A stretch of 64,000 nucleotides of DNA from Exophiala sp. HKRS030 (taxonomy: Eukaryota > Ascomycota > Eurotiomycetes > Chaetothyriales > Herpotrichiellaceae). The stretch covers positions 7,877,665-7,941,664 of the forward strand of contig JAHWDD010000003.1 of assembly GCA_023897205.1 (NCBI GenBank). Direction: 5' to 3'. The notes beneath the pieces were generated by a model, which had not been told where the DNA came from, made no database searches, and saw nothing but the letters and a program-made list of their open reading frames with translations. How positions within the stretch are numbered: position 1 is the first letter of the stretch; the number at the start of each line of letters is the position of its first letter. Shown here piece after piece: positions 26,405 through 38,268 of this stretch. The translations under genes and the position numbers were made by a program.

Positions 26405-29400
26405 CTAGACCTGCCACTCAATCTTCAGGGAGACTGGATATGAGACCGTCTTGCTTTCCTCGATATTGAGGTATCTCACCGTCGTGCCAACGCTAGTTTT
26501 CCTCAGTTTTCCCGTTGGTCCAGCAGCTCGGCCTAGCTTGTTCAATCGGAGCAAAACTTCGTACGCACCACTAAAGCCAGCATCGCCGAGGAGCTTGTCA
26601 AGGAATAGCTCGGCTCCGAGATTCGCTCTGGTGGACAGTAGTTCATCGCGACCCAGCTGAAACTCGGCCGCCTTCGCAAAGACTTTCTCATCGTGGCTTG
26701 CTGCTGTCTATAGATTTCGTCAGTAATTTTGTCCTGGAGATCGGAAGTCATGAACTTACCACGTCCAACACCACGGTCTGGCCAGCAATGACTGCTAATT
26801 CCCCTCCATCACCTGCCTTGACCGTTGTGGCCGCCGCCGCCTTCTTGTATAGCGGCGTACTTGGCTGCAGTCGGGAAATCTCACTAACCAAAGGTCGGAT
26901 TTTGTCAGAGGTGGATCCAGTGACAAGCTGCGACAACTCTTCGGGCTTCTTGACACTGGATCCCAAAAGGTAGTCAAGAGTTTCTGCGAACGCTCGTGAC
27001 TGAGAGACATAAATCCTAGCTGCTAAGGGCAATATTTGTGTCCAAACAATTTCACTCGTCGAAAAACCGCTCTTGGAGACACTCTGGACGGCTTGCACCG
27101 CGAAATTTCGTAGCTGATTGTTAGAATGCGAATGGAGACCAATGCTGCCCTTGACGACTTCGTCCACCTCGTCTTTGATTTGCTCCACTAGTTGTAACAC
27201 TTGTTTTTGCTTCTGCTTGGTAACCACAAATCGCCGTGCAGGATTGGCCTCGGCGAAACTCGCGTACACGCTTGACAGAGACGATATGATTTTCAACTCG
27301 GCGTCTTGGTTGCGATCAGCATGCTGATCAGTCTTCAAAGGAATCAGAAGAAGACTCGAAACGAAGCGTGCATGCGCTATATTGAATATGTCGCGGACGA
27401 TATCGACCTGGTGGGCTCCAGGCTTGCCAAGCTGATAAGCTTCGCTCTTCAGCAAGGTGGCAATGGTATCTTTGTAAAATGCTGCGGTAGCGACATCCAG
27501 GCCTTTCGCTTCACGCAACTTTTGGGTTAGTATTGGTGCCTGGTGTTCCACTTTTGGTGCAGTAAGGGCTCGAGAAAAAAGTAAAGGATTCCACGGTGAA
27601 TGGAAAGTCGCCGAATTCTCAGCAATGGACTTGATCGCCTCAAAGGAGCCGATAGTGGTAAGCGCCGGAATACTCGCCGGTTTGTTAAAGTCGTACGAAT
27701 CCGCTAGCTTCAGTTTGGTCAAGATGGTCTTGTTCTCACTAGGAATGACTAGTGGGTAGTGGGCGTATACGGAGTTTTGTCGATAGTTGTTTGGCAGTGC
27801 GTTCAAGATCAACTTGTATATCACGCAACCATAATTGATAGAATTGTCGTAATCTGCTTGACTGAAGCCCCAGTTTGTGAGGTTGGCGGGAGTATAGTCG
27901 ACAGTGTAGAACCGGTCGCCTCGCACAAGAGCTACGGCGTCAGCTAGCACGGCCCTAGAGATGGTGAAATTGGTGCATAACCCACTTCCGGGCAATTTTG
28001 GCTCTTTCGTGGCTTCGACAATGATGCCAGGATATATCTCGACATTGTCCGGGTGACCATAGAGATGTCGTAGCTGTTCCGCAATCACAGGATCTGGATT
28101 GATGCTTTCGAAGCTGGTGTGAGGCTTCAATTTGAAGTACTCGCGGAATTCATTCAAGCTTGCCAAATTCCAGGAGCGAGCCTGGATGATTCCGAGGATC
28201 TCAACATTCTTCAGTATGTCTGGGACATGATGAGCTCCAAAAGTTCCAGCAACATCCTCAACTGAAGCAGTCCAGATAGAGGCCAGATCGTCGTCCGAGT
28301 ATTTACCATTTGGCAGTCGCTTCAGTCCAGCAAAGTCACGCTTGAGAACGTCTGGGTCAAGTTGACGCGCCCAGTCATTGAGCCTGTACAAGAAATCACC
28401 CAGGGTGAGATTTTCCGTGCCGCCAAGGAGCTTGGTATAAACGTCCTTGGTCCACTGCTCATCGCGTTCGGATATGCATGAATGCCAACGGTAGACGAGA
28501 TTGAATTCGGCTGAGACCGAGTTTCCGGTTGCCTCTGGGATCTGCTTGCCGAAAATTGCCTGACCCTCGGGAGACCTGGGATCAAGATTCCAGTGACTGT
28601 CTGACCTGTTGAGGTTGAGGATGGTTCTGACGTAGTCTTTCAAAATGATGTTGATGTAAAGACCGGTTGTGACCAGCCTGGCGGTCTGGAAGAGGGCCTC
28701 GTCGTACAATTCATCTGCATTGGCGGGTGGTGCTCTACCCGGAGGGTTGAGGATCTTGGAAAAGCGACCACCTTCGTCGATTAGAGCAAGATTTTCAGCT
28801 ACATGGTTGTGGAAGCGATTGAAAAAGATGAGAAGGGTCCCAACTCCAGGGGAAAGCCGAGGATACGTTTATCGAAGAAGGTGTCGGGTTTCAACGTTCC
28901 TTTTTGAAGAGTTCGGACCTCATGTTGATCCTTGACCGAGTTTCCGTAGAGAGGGGCCAAGTCCAAATACGAGGATGTTTCGGATATACTGTAGTCGGCA
29001 TGACTGGTGTGGAAGATGTCGTGAATAATGATGGAAGCTATGTAGAAAAGAACGCTTGAGATCTTGTTAGGGTGAGGAGTGAACTTCCTGCGTGCAAGTA
29101 CCGTGTCAAAGATCAGACCAGGGTCAGGACGAGCAACAGGTTGGGCTAGTTTTGGACGAACTGTGCGAGCATATGGCTGGCCGGCCGCTCCCAAGTGTGG
29201 CCACAGGATGTTGTTGTTGGTGCCATCGGCTTTACGGTAAACATATTCGGTTCCTAGATATGATTTGGGGGATGCTGGAGATCTGTCCATAATTGGTTAA
29301 GGAATGAGTTGGTCAAAGTTGCACTGGTCCGACTGTCAACGGGGAGATCTGCAGCCAGCTGAATGATCCTCTCCATGAGATAGGTCTTGTCGTCGATGGG

Positions 29401-29682
29401 TTCGCCCTCGACACCGACAAGGGCCAGATCGGCGACGGTTTTGAAGTGTTTGATATTGAAGGTTTTCAAAACCTCGAGTACTTTGTTAGAATTGGCCGAG
29501 TCGGAGGATGAGTCGGAGCCGTCCGAGGCACTGGACCGTGGCCGTTCATCATCGTAGGTTTTTCGTACAGGTTGTGTAGTAGTGGCTGTCCTATGGGTGT
29601 GGGAACCTGTGGCCCCTGAGTAAGAGTTGGGTTTTTCAGGGACACAGAGCATACCCTTGAGCTTTGAGAATATTGAAGGCAT
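26405..29682 (-). CDS. Fatty acid dioxygenase with degenerate P450 domain (Ppo / linoleate diol synthase family), two apparent frameshifts
   Basis: Psi-factor-producing oxygenase, about 1,075 residues, starting at 29682; exon 2 (26707-26405) follows a 52 bp intron (26759-26708). The N-terminal half is an animal-peroxidase/cyclooxygenase-like dioxygenase: distal heme histidine in IIIHDIFHTSHADYS (about residue 221), then catalytic Tyr and proximal His in LVYRWHSC (about 398 and 401). Family members oxidise linoleic and oleic acid to 8- or 10-hydroperoxides that act as sporulation signals. The C-terminal P450-like half (about 640-1075) lacks the GxxxCLG heme-thiolate loop; the aligned stretch reads RANLGAELFLDKLLG. 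This resembles PpoC/10R-dioxygenases, which lost the cysteine, so isomerase activity is unlikely. Frame breaks at 29267-29271 and 28849-28852 each need one extra base, restoring LQHPPKSYLG and GFPPGVGTLLIFFNRF. Confidence 0.93.
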
Positions 29683-32574
29683 CTTGTACGCAGCACAAGG
29701 GAAGTGTGAGTAGAGGGATGAAGGAGATGAAGGAGATGAAGGAGATGAATCGAGGAGAACAGGCTACCGTATGTAACTACAGTACGGAGTATTGGAGAGG
29801 AGGAAGGAGGGATGCGAGGCTGTACAAGTATTGGAATCTCTTGGACCTTCCGTGATTGAACTTCAGCCTCAGACATCTGGACATTCTTTCTGGAGAGCTT
29901 GAAATATTTCACCACTTCAGCCAGCCCCTCGACTATGTGAGTGGGCGCCACCAAGCAGTGTAGTTCAGCTCTAGCCTCTAACGAACGACGATGGGCCAGG
30001 TGAGGACCGAGCTCCACCGGTGGAGCTACTAAGTAGAATGGGTGGCCCATATCAGAGGGATTAAACCTATGATGGTCTCGATTCAGCCAACATCCAACGC
30101 CATGAATCCATAATAGACTCGTCGACGACTTGTCGCACACTGTCTCGGTTGGTGGGAAGATGAATTTGGTAAACTTGGCGATGCTGATTGGAGAGAAACA
30201 ACGTCAAAGCCCCTGGTCAAAACTAGCTCCGGGCATGGCTCCAGGTCCCGCGGGCTCAGCCGATGCCGAAGACAAGGGACGAGGGATGAGGGCACCACTA
30301 ACTGACGGACCACTGGCACCTACTCCGTACATACATAGGTGACTGGGGCATGGCGAGGTACAGTGGACTCGAGGGTTGGACCTGACAAGACCCTGAATAA
30401 CTTGGGGAATGGGAAGGGAACCCTCCTCATTCCGGCAGGCAGTCGTGGCAGCTTCAGGTGACGCCTAGGCAATCCCTACGGAGTGCAGAGTACTTCGTAG
30501 TTAATTGGCAAGCAGTACAAAGCGCAAAGACGTTCGAGGGATAAGGAGGCACGGAGGCCAAGGTGTCTGCCTGTCACCTTGGTTGCCGAACGTCGGGCCT
30601 AGCCTCCTTAGCTCAAGGTTAGATATTTTGGGCTCGACGGGCTCCCGTGCCAACCCCCCAGTTCAGGAAACCCTCCTTACCCCTAGCCATTGGAGCTTGG
30701 GCACTTGAAATATCAACTACCTGATAGGTGCATGACGACTGAAGCCTAAGCCTCGTACTTACAGTAACTCGGTACCTCAACCAACCGACCAAGGTGATCA
30801 TCCACCCCGCAAATGACGAGATATCACTAGTCCTCAGTCGTACTCCGTGCTCACTCCCGAGTCCGTTCTAGCCCATAGCATCCTCAGAAGAGCAGAGGCA
30901 ACAACTACTTGGCCTCGCATGAGCTGCCCATTCGGTGGTGTGACCGACCGTGAGAGTTTCCCCTTACAACGAGGCCTGACACTGGTCAGCATATTCATTG
31001 GCACAGCTGACTATGTACTGTACCTCACTTGGCGAGAGACAGGAATGATGGCTTTGGACAGGCACCAGGCACCAGGCCACCGCCTCAACCAGGCACTCAG
31101 ACCTCAAGCCTACTCTAACTCCGGGGTAGGCAACTATCCGGCCACAGCATGGCGCAACGTAATCGAGCGGCTGAGAGTCCTCGTGCGCCTCAGGCTGGGG
31201 GAATCGCTGGGCGGGGGCTGCCTTCCGTAACTTTAAAAGGAATCTAAGATGCACGTGTTGCAGAAAACAATCCTGTAGCCGGTCAGCTATCAGGTACGTA
31301 GATACCTGGTACCTAGGTATGCCACGCACTGTCGCGATAAGGATGGAGTAATGGTTCCTGAACTGTTAGCAAGGGAAAATTTCCACGCTTCCAAACCGGG
31401 TGATCGACATTCCCATCGTATCCCCACCTGTTGTGCGCTGGTCAGCAGGGTGGAGTCCTTGGTGTCTCAGCAACAGCAATCACGTCGATGGGTAGATCTG
31501 CAATATGGAAATTCAGAGGCAAACCCCCAAACCACCCGTAGTAGACCCATTCGCATTCTTCCTACCGTGTGAAGAGATCATGGCCAACCGGCTCGATGCC
31601 AAAGCCCGCCGTATTGGGCATTGGACAACACACTAACCATCGAGATGGTAAGGTGTGCAACTAATTTCCACATCTCTCTTTAACTATTCACTTGACTTCT
31701 ATTGCACACGTGTGTTCTGCGCAAGCATCAAGTTCGTCTCCACTCACTGTCTTCATGAAGTCGACATTTCAGCATCGGGCGTGCAATGGCCCAATTCGTG
31801 GAGAAAATGTTTGGAAGGGTTGATTCTTCTTCAAACGGTAATTTGTGGTCATGACAAGGTGGAACTTGTAGATGTCTATCATGGGAAATCAGGGTCCGTT
31901 CGTTCTCAGTGCTTAGATGCTGGAGGGACAGCCTCGTGTGGGCGACAAGGCTGAACCCTCCTTTTGTCACGCATCCAAACTCAAATCTAACGGACCGAAC
32001 CTTCAAAATTACGCATTCTGGGGTCAAGGCGAGGAATCATGAATGAAGGAGGCCTTTGATACAACAGAATCCCTAGTGCACACTCGCTGCTTATCGGGCC
32101 ACCCGGTGTTTGTACTGCTAGACGAATGTCCACGCCCTTCTAGTCCTGTTTATTGGAGTCCGATCTACATGTGACGCCCAGGTTGCGAGCAGCACATGCC
32201 TGGGCTGACCGAGAATCAGATTCGAGTTCAAAACTATCATCGGTTACAACTCGATCGAAGCGCTCCCAGATAATAATACAAGTAGGTTCCAGTGGCCTCG
32301 AGCGTTCTGCTGTCATTGATTTGCATAGTTCGCCAAGTATACGAAGCACAGGGAGCCCCGCGCGTGAGTTTGGCGGTGATGGTCGATACAACCGCGCACT
32401 GCACGCTGAAAAGCACTGGTATAAGTACAGCCTGCACTAGTCGCTGCACCGTCTCCCACGACGATTCTACATTTCATATCAACGAGGCTTGGTTACAACG
32501 GAGCAAGAAAGCGCAATGGTTGCGCATTCTCCGGCGCAGCGTGCCATGAATTCGTCGAGTCAGCAGATGGGTGA
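29683..32574. other. Long gene-poor interval
   Basis: 2.9 kb with no supported gene. It contains the oxygenase promoter, a GATGAAGGA tandem array just upstream of the oxygenase start, exact TACGGAGTA/TACTCCGTA words at 29783-29791 and 30321-30329, and near-copies at 30477-30485 and 30841-30849. Around 31290-31320 there is a cluster of GGTACC/TAGGTA words. All open frames are short and lack family features. Confidence 0.5.
29717..29749. repeat. Tandem repeat of GATGAAGGA, 3.7 copies
   Basis: Three perfect 9-base units and a partial fourth lie 35 bp upstream of the oxygenase start codon, probably in its 5' leader. Confidence 0.9.
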
Positions 32575-32847
32575 GGTCTTTGAATCAGTCAAGCTTTCGA
32601 TCTGGATCGCTTCAGTGGGTCGAGTGTGTGCTCTGCAGTCCCTCTGGCTATCTGCGCTTTCGCTTATCTTGAGGCGGGTGGGAGAGGAAGTTCTTATTTC
32701 ATCTTTTGCTACATGGTGGCTGCTCTATGTCAATTACTGGTGGCAGCAAGCCTGGCAGAGATTGTGGTATTATTCCTCCAAACAGCCGGTAGGAAGCTAC
32801 TGTCTATGATGAACTTTGACTTTAGAGCGACCATGATTGGTGAATAG
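32575..32847 (+). pseudogene. Possible fragment of an APC-type transporter
   Basis: In the frame ending at 32847 the sequence reads like two hydrophobic segments of an amino acid/choline permease, with MVAALCQLLVAASLAEIV resembling the TM2 ASLAE motif of fungal APC transporters, then LQTAGRK where family members have a T-x-G-G-Q-Y-like motif. It stops soon after, and the following DNA has in-frame stops. Without an upstream start or the remaining ten helices it would be a relic. The resemblance is by eye and could be chance hydrophobicity. Confidence 0.3.
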
Positions 32848-33007
32848 ACCAGGACTTCTGGGTAGGTGTACGGGCTCTTCCACAATATACTTATTTTATT
32901 AGCGGGATTGTTGGTACTATCACCTCCTTGGGCTGAACGTTTGCCGTCGCAGATACAGCGCCTCGGATTCTATATGGGAGTCTATTGTGACGTATCGGGA
33001 CTTTCAG

Positions 33008-33685
33008 TCACAGCTTTTCTTGATTTGCCTCAATCCACAAGCCTTCTGCCTGAGTGAGAACGTGATCGTGCTCATCGCAGATCTGACCTTTGACCAACCA
33101 TTTCCTTCCCTCTTTAGCCACAAGCCAGCTCTTGACGACCAGCAGACCAGGACTGTCCACGCCTCTTTTGAACGTGGTATTCAATTGTGCCGTGTAAAGA
33201 GGCGATCTACTTCGACTCGTTGATTGCCGGTGATATTCCACGCAGAGACTGAGAGCCTCGTCGAGAATGGCGCAAAGAACGCCTCCTTGCACTTTGCCCG
33301 CAAATCCATCCAAGTCTTGCCCAACTTCCAACAGAAAGACGAATTCCGCGGCTTCTATCGGGTAGGTTGCGGTGTTGGGAGCAGAACTTGATAATCCCAG
33401 ACCTCCTCTCGAGGCTTCCTTGGGTGCGTTGAATTGTTTGCGGACCAGCATCAGCCAGTGGTTAATGCTTGAAGGGCTGTTGATAGTTTTGGCAATGAAA
33501 GAGTTATGGCTCGTCCCCGGCGTGATAAGGCGTGTAGGACACGGCACAGCTCTGAACAAGGGATTGTCCACCAATTTTCGGGTCCATGGAGTTTCTCTGA
33601 AGAATCGTACCTCGCTCTCTGGAGCTGACTGAGACTCAAGCCACGTCACAAACTGGCTGAACCCCGTCGCCGGGATTGAAGTCAT
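33008..33685 (-). CDS. Hotdog-fold thioesterase-superfamily protein
   Basis: Single-exon gene of 225 residues starting at an ATG (33685). Around residues 128-150 it has the PaaI/4HBT signature: GFAGKVQGGVLCAILDEALS matches the hotdog central helix preceded by a Gly-Gly turn, with Asp-Glu as likely catalytic acid positions. A following strand (YTAQLNTTFKRGV) and the C-terminal strands complete the fold. No signal peptide or membrane segment is visible, so it is probably cytosolic or mitochondrial and hydrolyses an acyl-CoA thioester; the substrate cannot be read from the sequence. It stands alone in a sparse region. Confidence 0.85.
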   Translation of the reverse strand: MTSIPATGFSQFVTWLESQSAPESEVRFFRETPWTRKLVDNPLFRAVPCPTRLITPGTSHNSFIAKTINSPSSINHWLMLVRKQFNAPKEASRGGLGLSSSAPNTATYPIEAAEFVFLLEVGQDLDGFAGKVQGGVLCAILDEALSLCVEYHRQSTSRSRSPLYTAQLNTTFKRGVDSPGLLVVKSWLVAKEGRKWLVKGQICDEHDHVLTQAEGLWIEANQEKL

Positions 33686-34295
33686 GATGTGTCCAAGTAG
33701 TATCTTTGGTGATTTGTGGAACTTATCTAGGGAGCATTGGTAGAGCCTTCGAGGCTTGATGTTATCAAGCTTGAGTGGTCATTCTGGAGCCGAGGTTCAA
33801 GCCCGGTCAAGATGGAGATTGTAATGACCGTTAAAAATCAGAGTATTCACGTATTGTGAGGAGTAAAAATGCAAAAACTCGGTATTAGTTTACTAGGGCC
33901 TTATAAAAACCACACCGTATATTACAATTAAGTACAGAGTAGCTCCCTATACTATGGATTTACTATATAATTATTATCTAGACCTTCCTATCAGTTATCT
34001 CGAGATAGCTCCTCGTCTCGCGAATCCTTATCCAACCTCGCACAGAAAGACCACAGCCTCGCTTTTCAGGATCCTATTCGGTAAAGACTTGAAGTATCTC
34101 TTTATACTTGGCCCTCAAATGATATTCTAGGTTGTATATTCAGCGACCAACGAAGAGCATACGTAGAAAGGTCACCGAAGCCGCTGAGAAGGGTCACTTG
34201 CTTATCATCGAATTCTTCCTTGACTACGACATTTCCTTTGTGCGTTGGGTCATGTGTCTTCCGTACTGTCTGCCAGATCTCCCTCAGTCCATCTC
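33686..34295. other. Intergenic, AT-rich in part
   Basis: Region upstream of the thioesterase and downstream of the DUF4157-like gene. Includes an AT-rich stretch (about 33880-33980). No gene supported; a tRNA-like B-box at 33789 was examined and rejected. Confidence 0.5.
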
Positions 34296-37200
34296 TTATC
34301 GTGGATGCGCAGCTGGAAGCATCACAGTCTGTGGTACAAGCACACTAGTAGTAATCCCGCTCGTATTTACACTGCTCGGTTTCGGCAGCGCACTCCTCCA
34401 AATTACTGTCTCCGTAGTTTTCACAGGGTGTCGAACTATGCCGGGGATGTTGCCAGGAAGTTTGACGCCCCCCAGGCCTCCCCAGAGATTGCTTGTTGCG
34501 GGATTGGAGGGATTTGTGTTGGCGGGATTCAGGGAGGCTAAGACCGCAGTCTTTGACACCAAGATAACAAGCAGCTGTCCGTGGTCGCTGAGTTCGAGGT
34601 GGACTTCGCAGGATGGGGGGTCAATATATGGCTGAGTCGGTCCAATGAGGAAGTTTGGCTGTTGAGGGGGTGGAGACGAGGTGAAACTTTGTTGTTGGGG
34701 AGGAGGGGGAGGCGCAGGAGAGATGAAATTATATTGCTGAGGAGGTGGGGGTTGCGAGGTAGTGTATAAAGATTGGTTGGGGACGTTGTTGTTGAATGAT
34801 ACCGGCGGTGGGGACGAGGCGTACGTGTTAGGCGGGTTGGCATTGGAAGGGTGGCTGTAAGAGAGGTTGGTCGGGGGTTGAGCCTGGACGTTGGCGTTGG
34901 CGTTGTAATAGTCATATGCGGCAGGGGCGTCGGGCCAAGGGGGTTTGTGAAGGAGTTGCCATTTTCAGTAGGGACGACATATGTGCTTGGGTCGATGAAG
35001 GCTTTGTTGCTGTACGAAGGGCCGGGCGGTATGTGAGGGGGATTGGTGGGCAGAGTTGAGTTTTGCGATGGTACGGGCGAGGCGTACGAGGCGCCGGGAC
35101 CATCAGAGACGTACGAGGGTGGGGGTTGCGCGGAAGGGTGGGAAGGGGAGAGATATGAGGCGGTGTTGTGGGAAGGAATTGGCTGCTGAGGTGAATGATA
35201 TGATGGAGAGGGGTTGGCGTATGATTGTTGAGGTGAAGTATGTGATGAAGGGGGTTGGCGTATGATTGTTGAGGTGAGGCATAAGACAGCGGGGGTGACA
35301 TGTAGGGGTTTGCGCGCGAAGTCTCGTTGTTTGCGTTGTTGTCGGAATAAGATAGTGAGGGCTCGGCGTAGGGGTTTGCACGCGAGGTGCTGTGGTCGGT
35401 GTAAGAATGCTCAGGCTCTAGCACAGGCCCGTTGTAGGATACATTCGCGTTGTTCCTGTCGGTTTCATGGACGTAGGAAGCCGAGTGCTCGACGTAGGGA
35501 CTCGATCGTGTGACACTGCTATCGGTATACGATGCTGAGTCGTAGGAGGGATCGGAGGGATTGGCGTAGGGCGGGTCATTATGGCCGTATCTGTTGGATT
35601 CATCGGCGTAGGGATCCGAGCGGGTGACGCTGCCGTCGGTGTATGACGGCGAGGAGTAGGAGTGATCCGCATGTGTGACGCTGCCGTCGGTGTATGACGC
35701 TGAGTCGTAGGAGTGATCCGCGTGTGTGACACTGCGGTCGTTAGATGATGGTGAGTTGTACGAGGGATCCGAAAGATTTGCGTGGGGCGGGTCATTGAAG
35801 TTGTATCTGTTGGATTCATCGGCATATGAAGCCGAGGGCTCAACGTATGGATTCGAGCGTGTGACACTGCTGTCGGTGTACGACGGTGAGTCGTAGGAGG
35901 GCTCTGGGGATTGGCGTGCGGCGGATCACTGTAGCCGTAATTGTTGGTGTCGTTGTAGGAGACCTCCAGTGACCTAGTCGTGTTTGCGTAGGAGGGCACC
36001 GGTGAGGAATATGAAGGAGGGTTATTGTTGATGGTTTGCAAGGGAGCGGCTTGCGCGGGAACACCGTTGTATCCGAACGAGGCGTGGTGGACGTCGGGCG
36101 TGTAAGCTGCCTGAGGAGGAGCAAACGACGCCGCGGTGCTCCCAGTCAAACCAAACGGCGGCACGTACTTGGCCGTCAACCACGTCGTGACCTGATCTGG
36201 AACGATCTGGTTTGCTCGGGGGTTCTTGTGGAAATGCCATCCCCCAAACACAATCTGGTCATGTCCCGGCGTGACAGCCAGCCAGTACGGCGGACTCGCT
36301 TTCCCGACCGTCTTGCTCTCCCACGCGACGACGCGCCCGGGTCCATAAACGACCATGTTCCCATACGCATTGATGTAGAACTCCCATTGCTTGTTCCGAG
36401 ACTGAAGCCAGATGCCCGCGAAATTGGTTCGCGCGTCCGCCTCGGCCACGGTCGTTCGATCCAGTCGTATTCTATTCCCCGTCTGCGGCCACTTCTTGAC
36501 TGTTTTCTGTAGACGCGAGAATGTGTCCATGGCGTAGTTCACCAAACCCCAAGCCTTGGCGTCCGCATCTTTTTCCAGCTGGATGTTGTCGTGCCATTTG
36601 CTGACACTGCCCTTCAAACTCACCGCCACGTTGAAAACATATTTTGCGGCCCAGGTATACTCGTCGCCGCCCCCATGCACAAACTGAACTATATGCTCCA
36701 TCTCATGCATGATGAGTTGTAAGTTGAGGGCAAAGTCTTGAGCCTGGTCGAGATCATTGATTACCGTATTCTGGTCGAGGTTGATTTTTCCGGGAAGGTA
36801 GATGTTGTAACCGATGGTCATGGCAAAGCCGTTTCCCGGTGTGGGTATTCGGACGTGCTCGCCGTAACGGATTTTGCTCATGTTGATGGTGGGGTATCTG
36901 GTGCCGAGCGCGGATTTGAGCCACTGGGGAAGATGTTTTGCTCTACCATCGTTGATTTGAGCGCGCAACCCTTCAATGTATGGCGGAACGAGAGCGAGGA
37001 CTGGATATGCGATGGGAAGGGCTATGGCACCGGTGATCAGGTCTCCAACAGGTTTCAGGGCCTTTTTGATTTCGTTGGCGGTTGGGATTCTGGGTTTGCC
37101 TAGTTTGATTTTCGGCACAGCGAATGCTCTCTCTGTCCCGTCGAAATCGGCTGGCACAAAATCGGCTGGCAATGCGAGGTCCCCGGGATAGCTGTTTGGG

Positions 37201-37460
37201 TTGAGATATGAGTTGCTGTTGGGCACAGAAGGATCATAGCCAGGTCCTATATGAAACTGTTGAAAAGACTCGGCGAGTCTTTGATTGGGATCTTGATATG
37301 GCTCTGGAGCAGTCTGATAAGGCGTCAATGCGAGATTCTGTTCTGCAACTGGCTGCGGCTGTTGGAAATAATTTGCAACCGGAGGGCCCTGATTTTCCCG
37401 ATAGTACATGGCGGACCTGGGGCGCTGGATGCCTATGCCTGGGTCCTGATAAAAATCCAT
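34296..37460 (-). CDS. DUF4157-like HExxH putative metallopeptidase with low-complexity repeat tail, three apparent frameshifts
   Basis: One long gene of about 1,055 residues once three single-base losses are allowed for (35906-35909, 35250-35254, 34939-34943). Residues 1-110 are Pro/Gln/Tyr-rich. Residues about 115-320 resemble the bacterial DUF4157 (eCIS-core-associated) metallopeptidase fold: GNGFAMTIGYNIYLPGKINL, then the zinc motif HEMEH (residues 252-256, codons 36707-36693) and a downstream LEKDADA whose Glu296 is a candidate third ligand, as in gluzincins. A beta-rich stretch without a known family (about 340-450) follows. The last ~600 residues are Ser/Tyr/Pro/Asn repeats (DPSYDSASYTDSSVTRS-like units), ending in a less repetitive hydrophobic segment before the stop at 34296. 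No signal peptide is evident. Proteolytic activity is inferred from motifs only; bacterial origin is possible but untested. Confidence 0.75.
34620..35980 (-). repeat. In-gene low-complexity repeat array
   Basis: Imperfect DNA repeats coding for SYDSxSYTDxSVTRSxPYxxxS-type units, then SYASPQQSYANP and Pro/Gln-rich blocks. The repeats keep their reading frame apart from the three single-base losses, arguing that the tail is translated. Confidence 0.8.
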
Positions 37461-38268
37461 GCTAGCATCGAGATTCGTATATCAGGGCGAATGCCAGGAC
37501 AATGCAACACCAACGGATGAAGATTTGGGTACTGGAGGAAGTGTTCCAGAGACGCACATGGTTCCCAGAATATAGTATTGCTCCACGGGAACCCATGGAG
37601 ACAACTTCGGGGTAAGCTCGTCAAGCTTCCGCTACAAAGGGGGCAACATGCTTGGCAGCTGAAGCCTGGGCCACGGAAAGCTCGTCAAGCTTTCGCTTTC
37701 AAGAGCGGAACATGCTTGGCAGCTGAACCACAGAGGCTAAGATGCAAAGCGCGGGCGAGCCGTGTATTGGTCGCTCGAGAGGGAATCCGCTTGGCATTGC
37801 ACCTAGATGTCCAAAGTGATTGGTCGTAACAAAGTGGACTTGAGACGTCCGTCTGTGCATGACCGTAGATAGTTTTAAAAGCAGTTGGCAAAAACACGAT
37901 TGGGCATCATTATTACTCGTCGAGCGGATGAAAGACGAGAATACGCTGAACCTAGTGGCCGCGCCGTAGTCTTAAACCGGCATCAACTTGTCCCTTTCCA
38001 TCTCTCCAGCTAATGGGCTGCGTCGATGAGAGACACTGCCTCTAGGATGGGGATAGGGCGGACAGAATATCCACATTTCTACGGATACGAAATGCATATA
38101 GGTATGTTCTCAGCCCTAAGGCTCTTCCTGGATCCTCGGCGTCTGCAGGACCTTGCTCTGTCGTCATGCTTCGTTGGTCGTGCGCTGCCCTCCCTTGGCG
38201 CAAACAGCTCCGGGTGACCCTGATGCGCCCAATGTCGTTGTGACAGACCTCGACTGACGCGCTGTCCG
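37461..38268. other. Intergenic
   Basis: Upstream region of the DUF4157-like gene. Contains a near-duplicate GCTCGTCAAGCTTNCGCT segment at about 37617 and 37681. No gene seen. Confidence 0.4.

Noticed and set aside
33721..33810. tRNA-like sequence with a perfect B-box match (GGTTCAAGCCC), an A-box-like TAGGGAGCATTGG and a 5-bp hairpin whose 7-base loop has GTT at anticodon position
   Set aside because: The T-stem pairs at only two of five positions, the acceptor ends do not pair and the variable region is too long.
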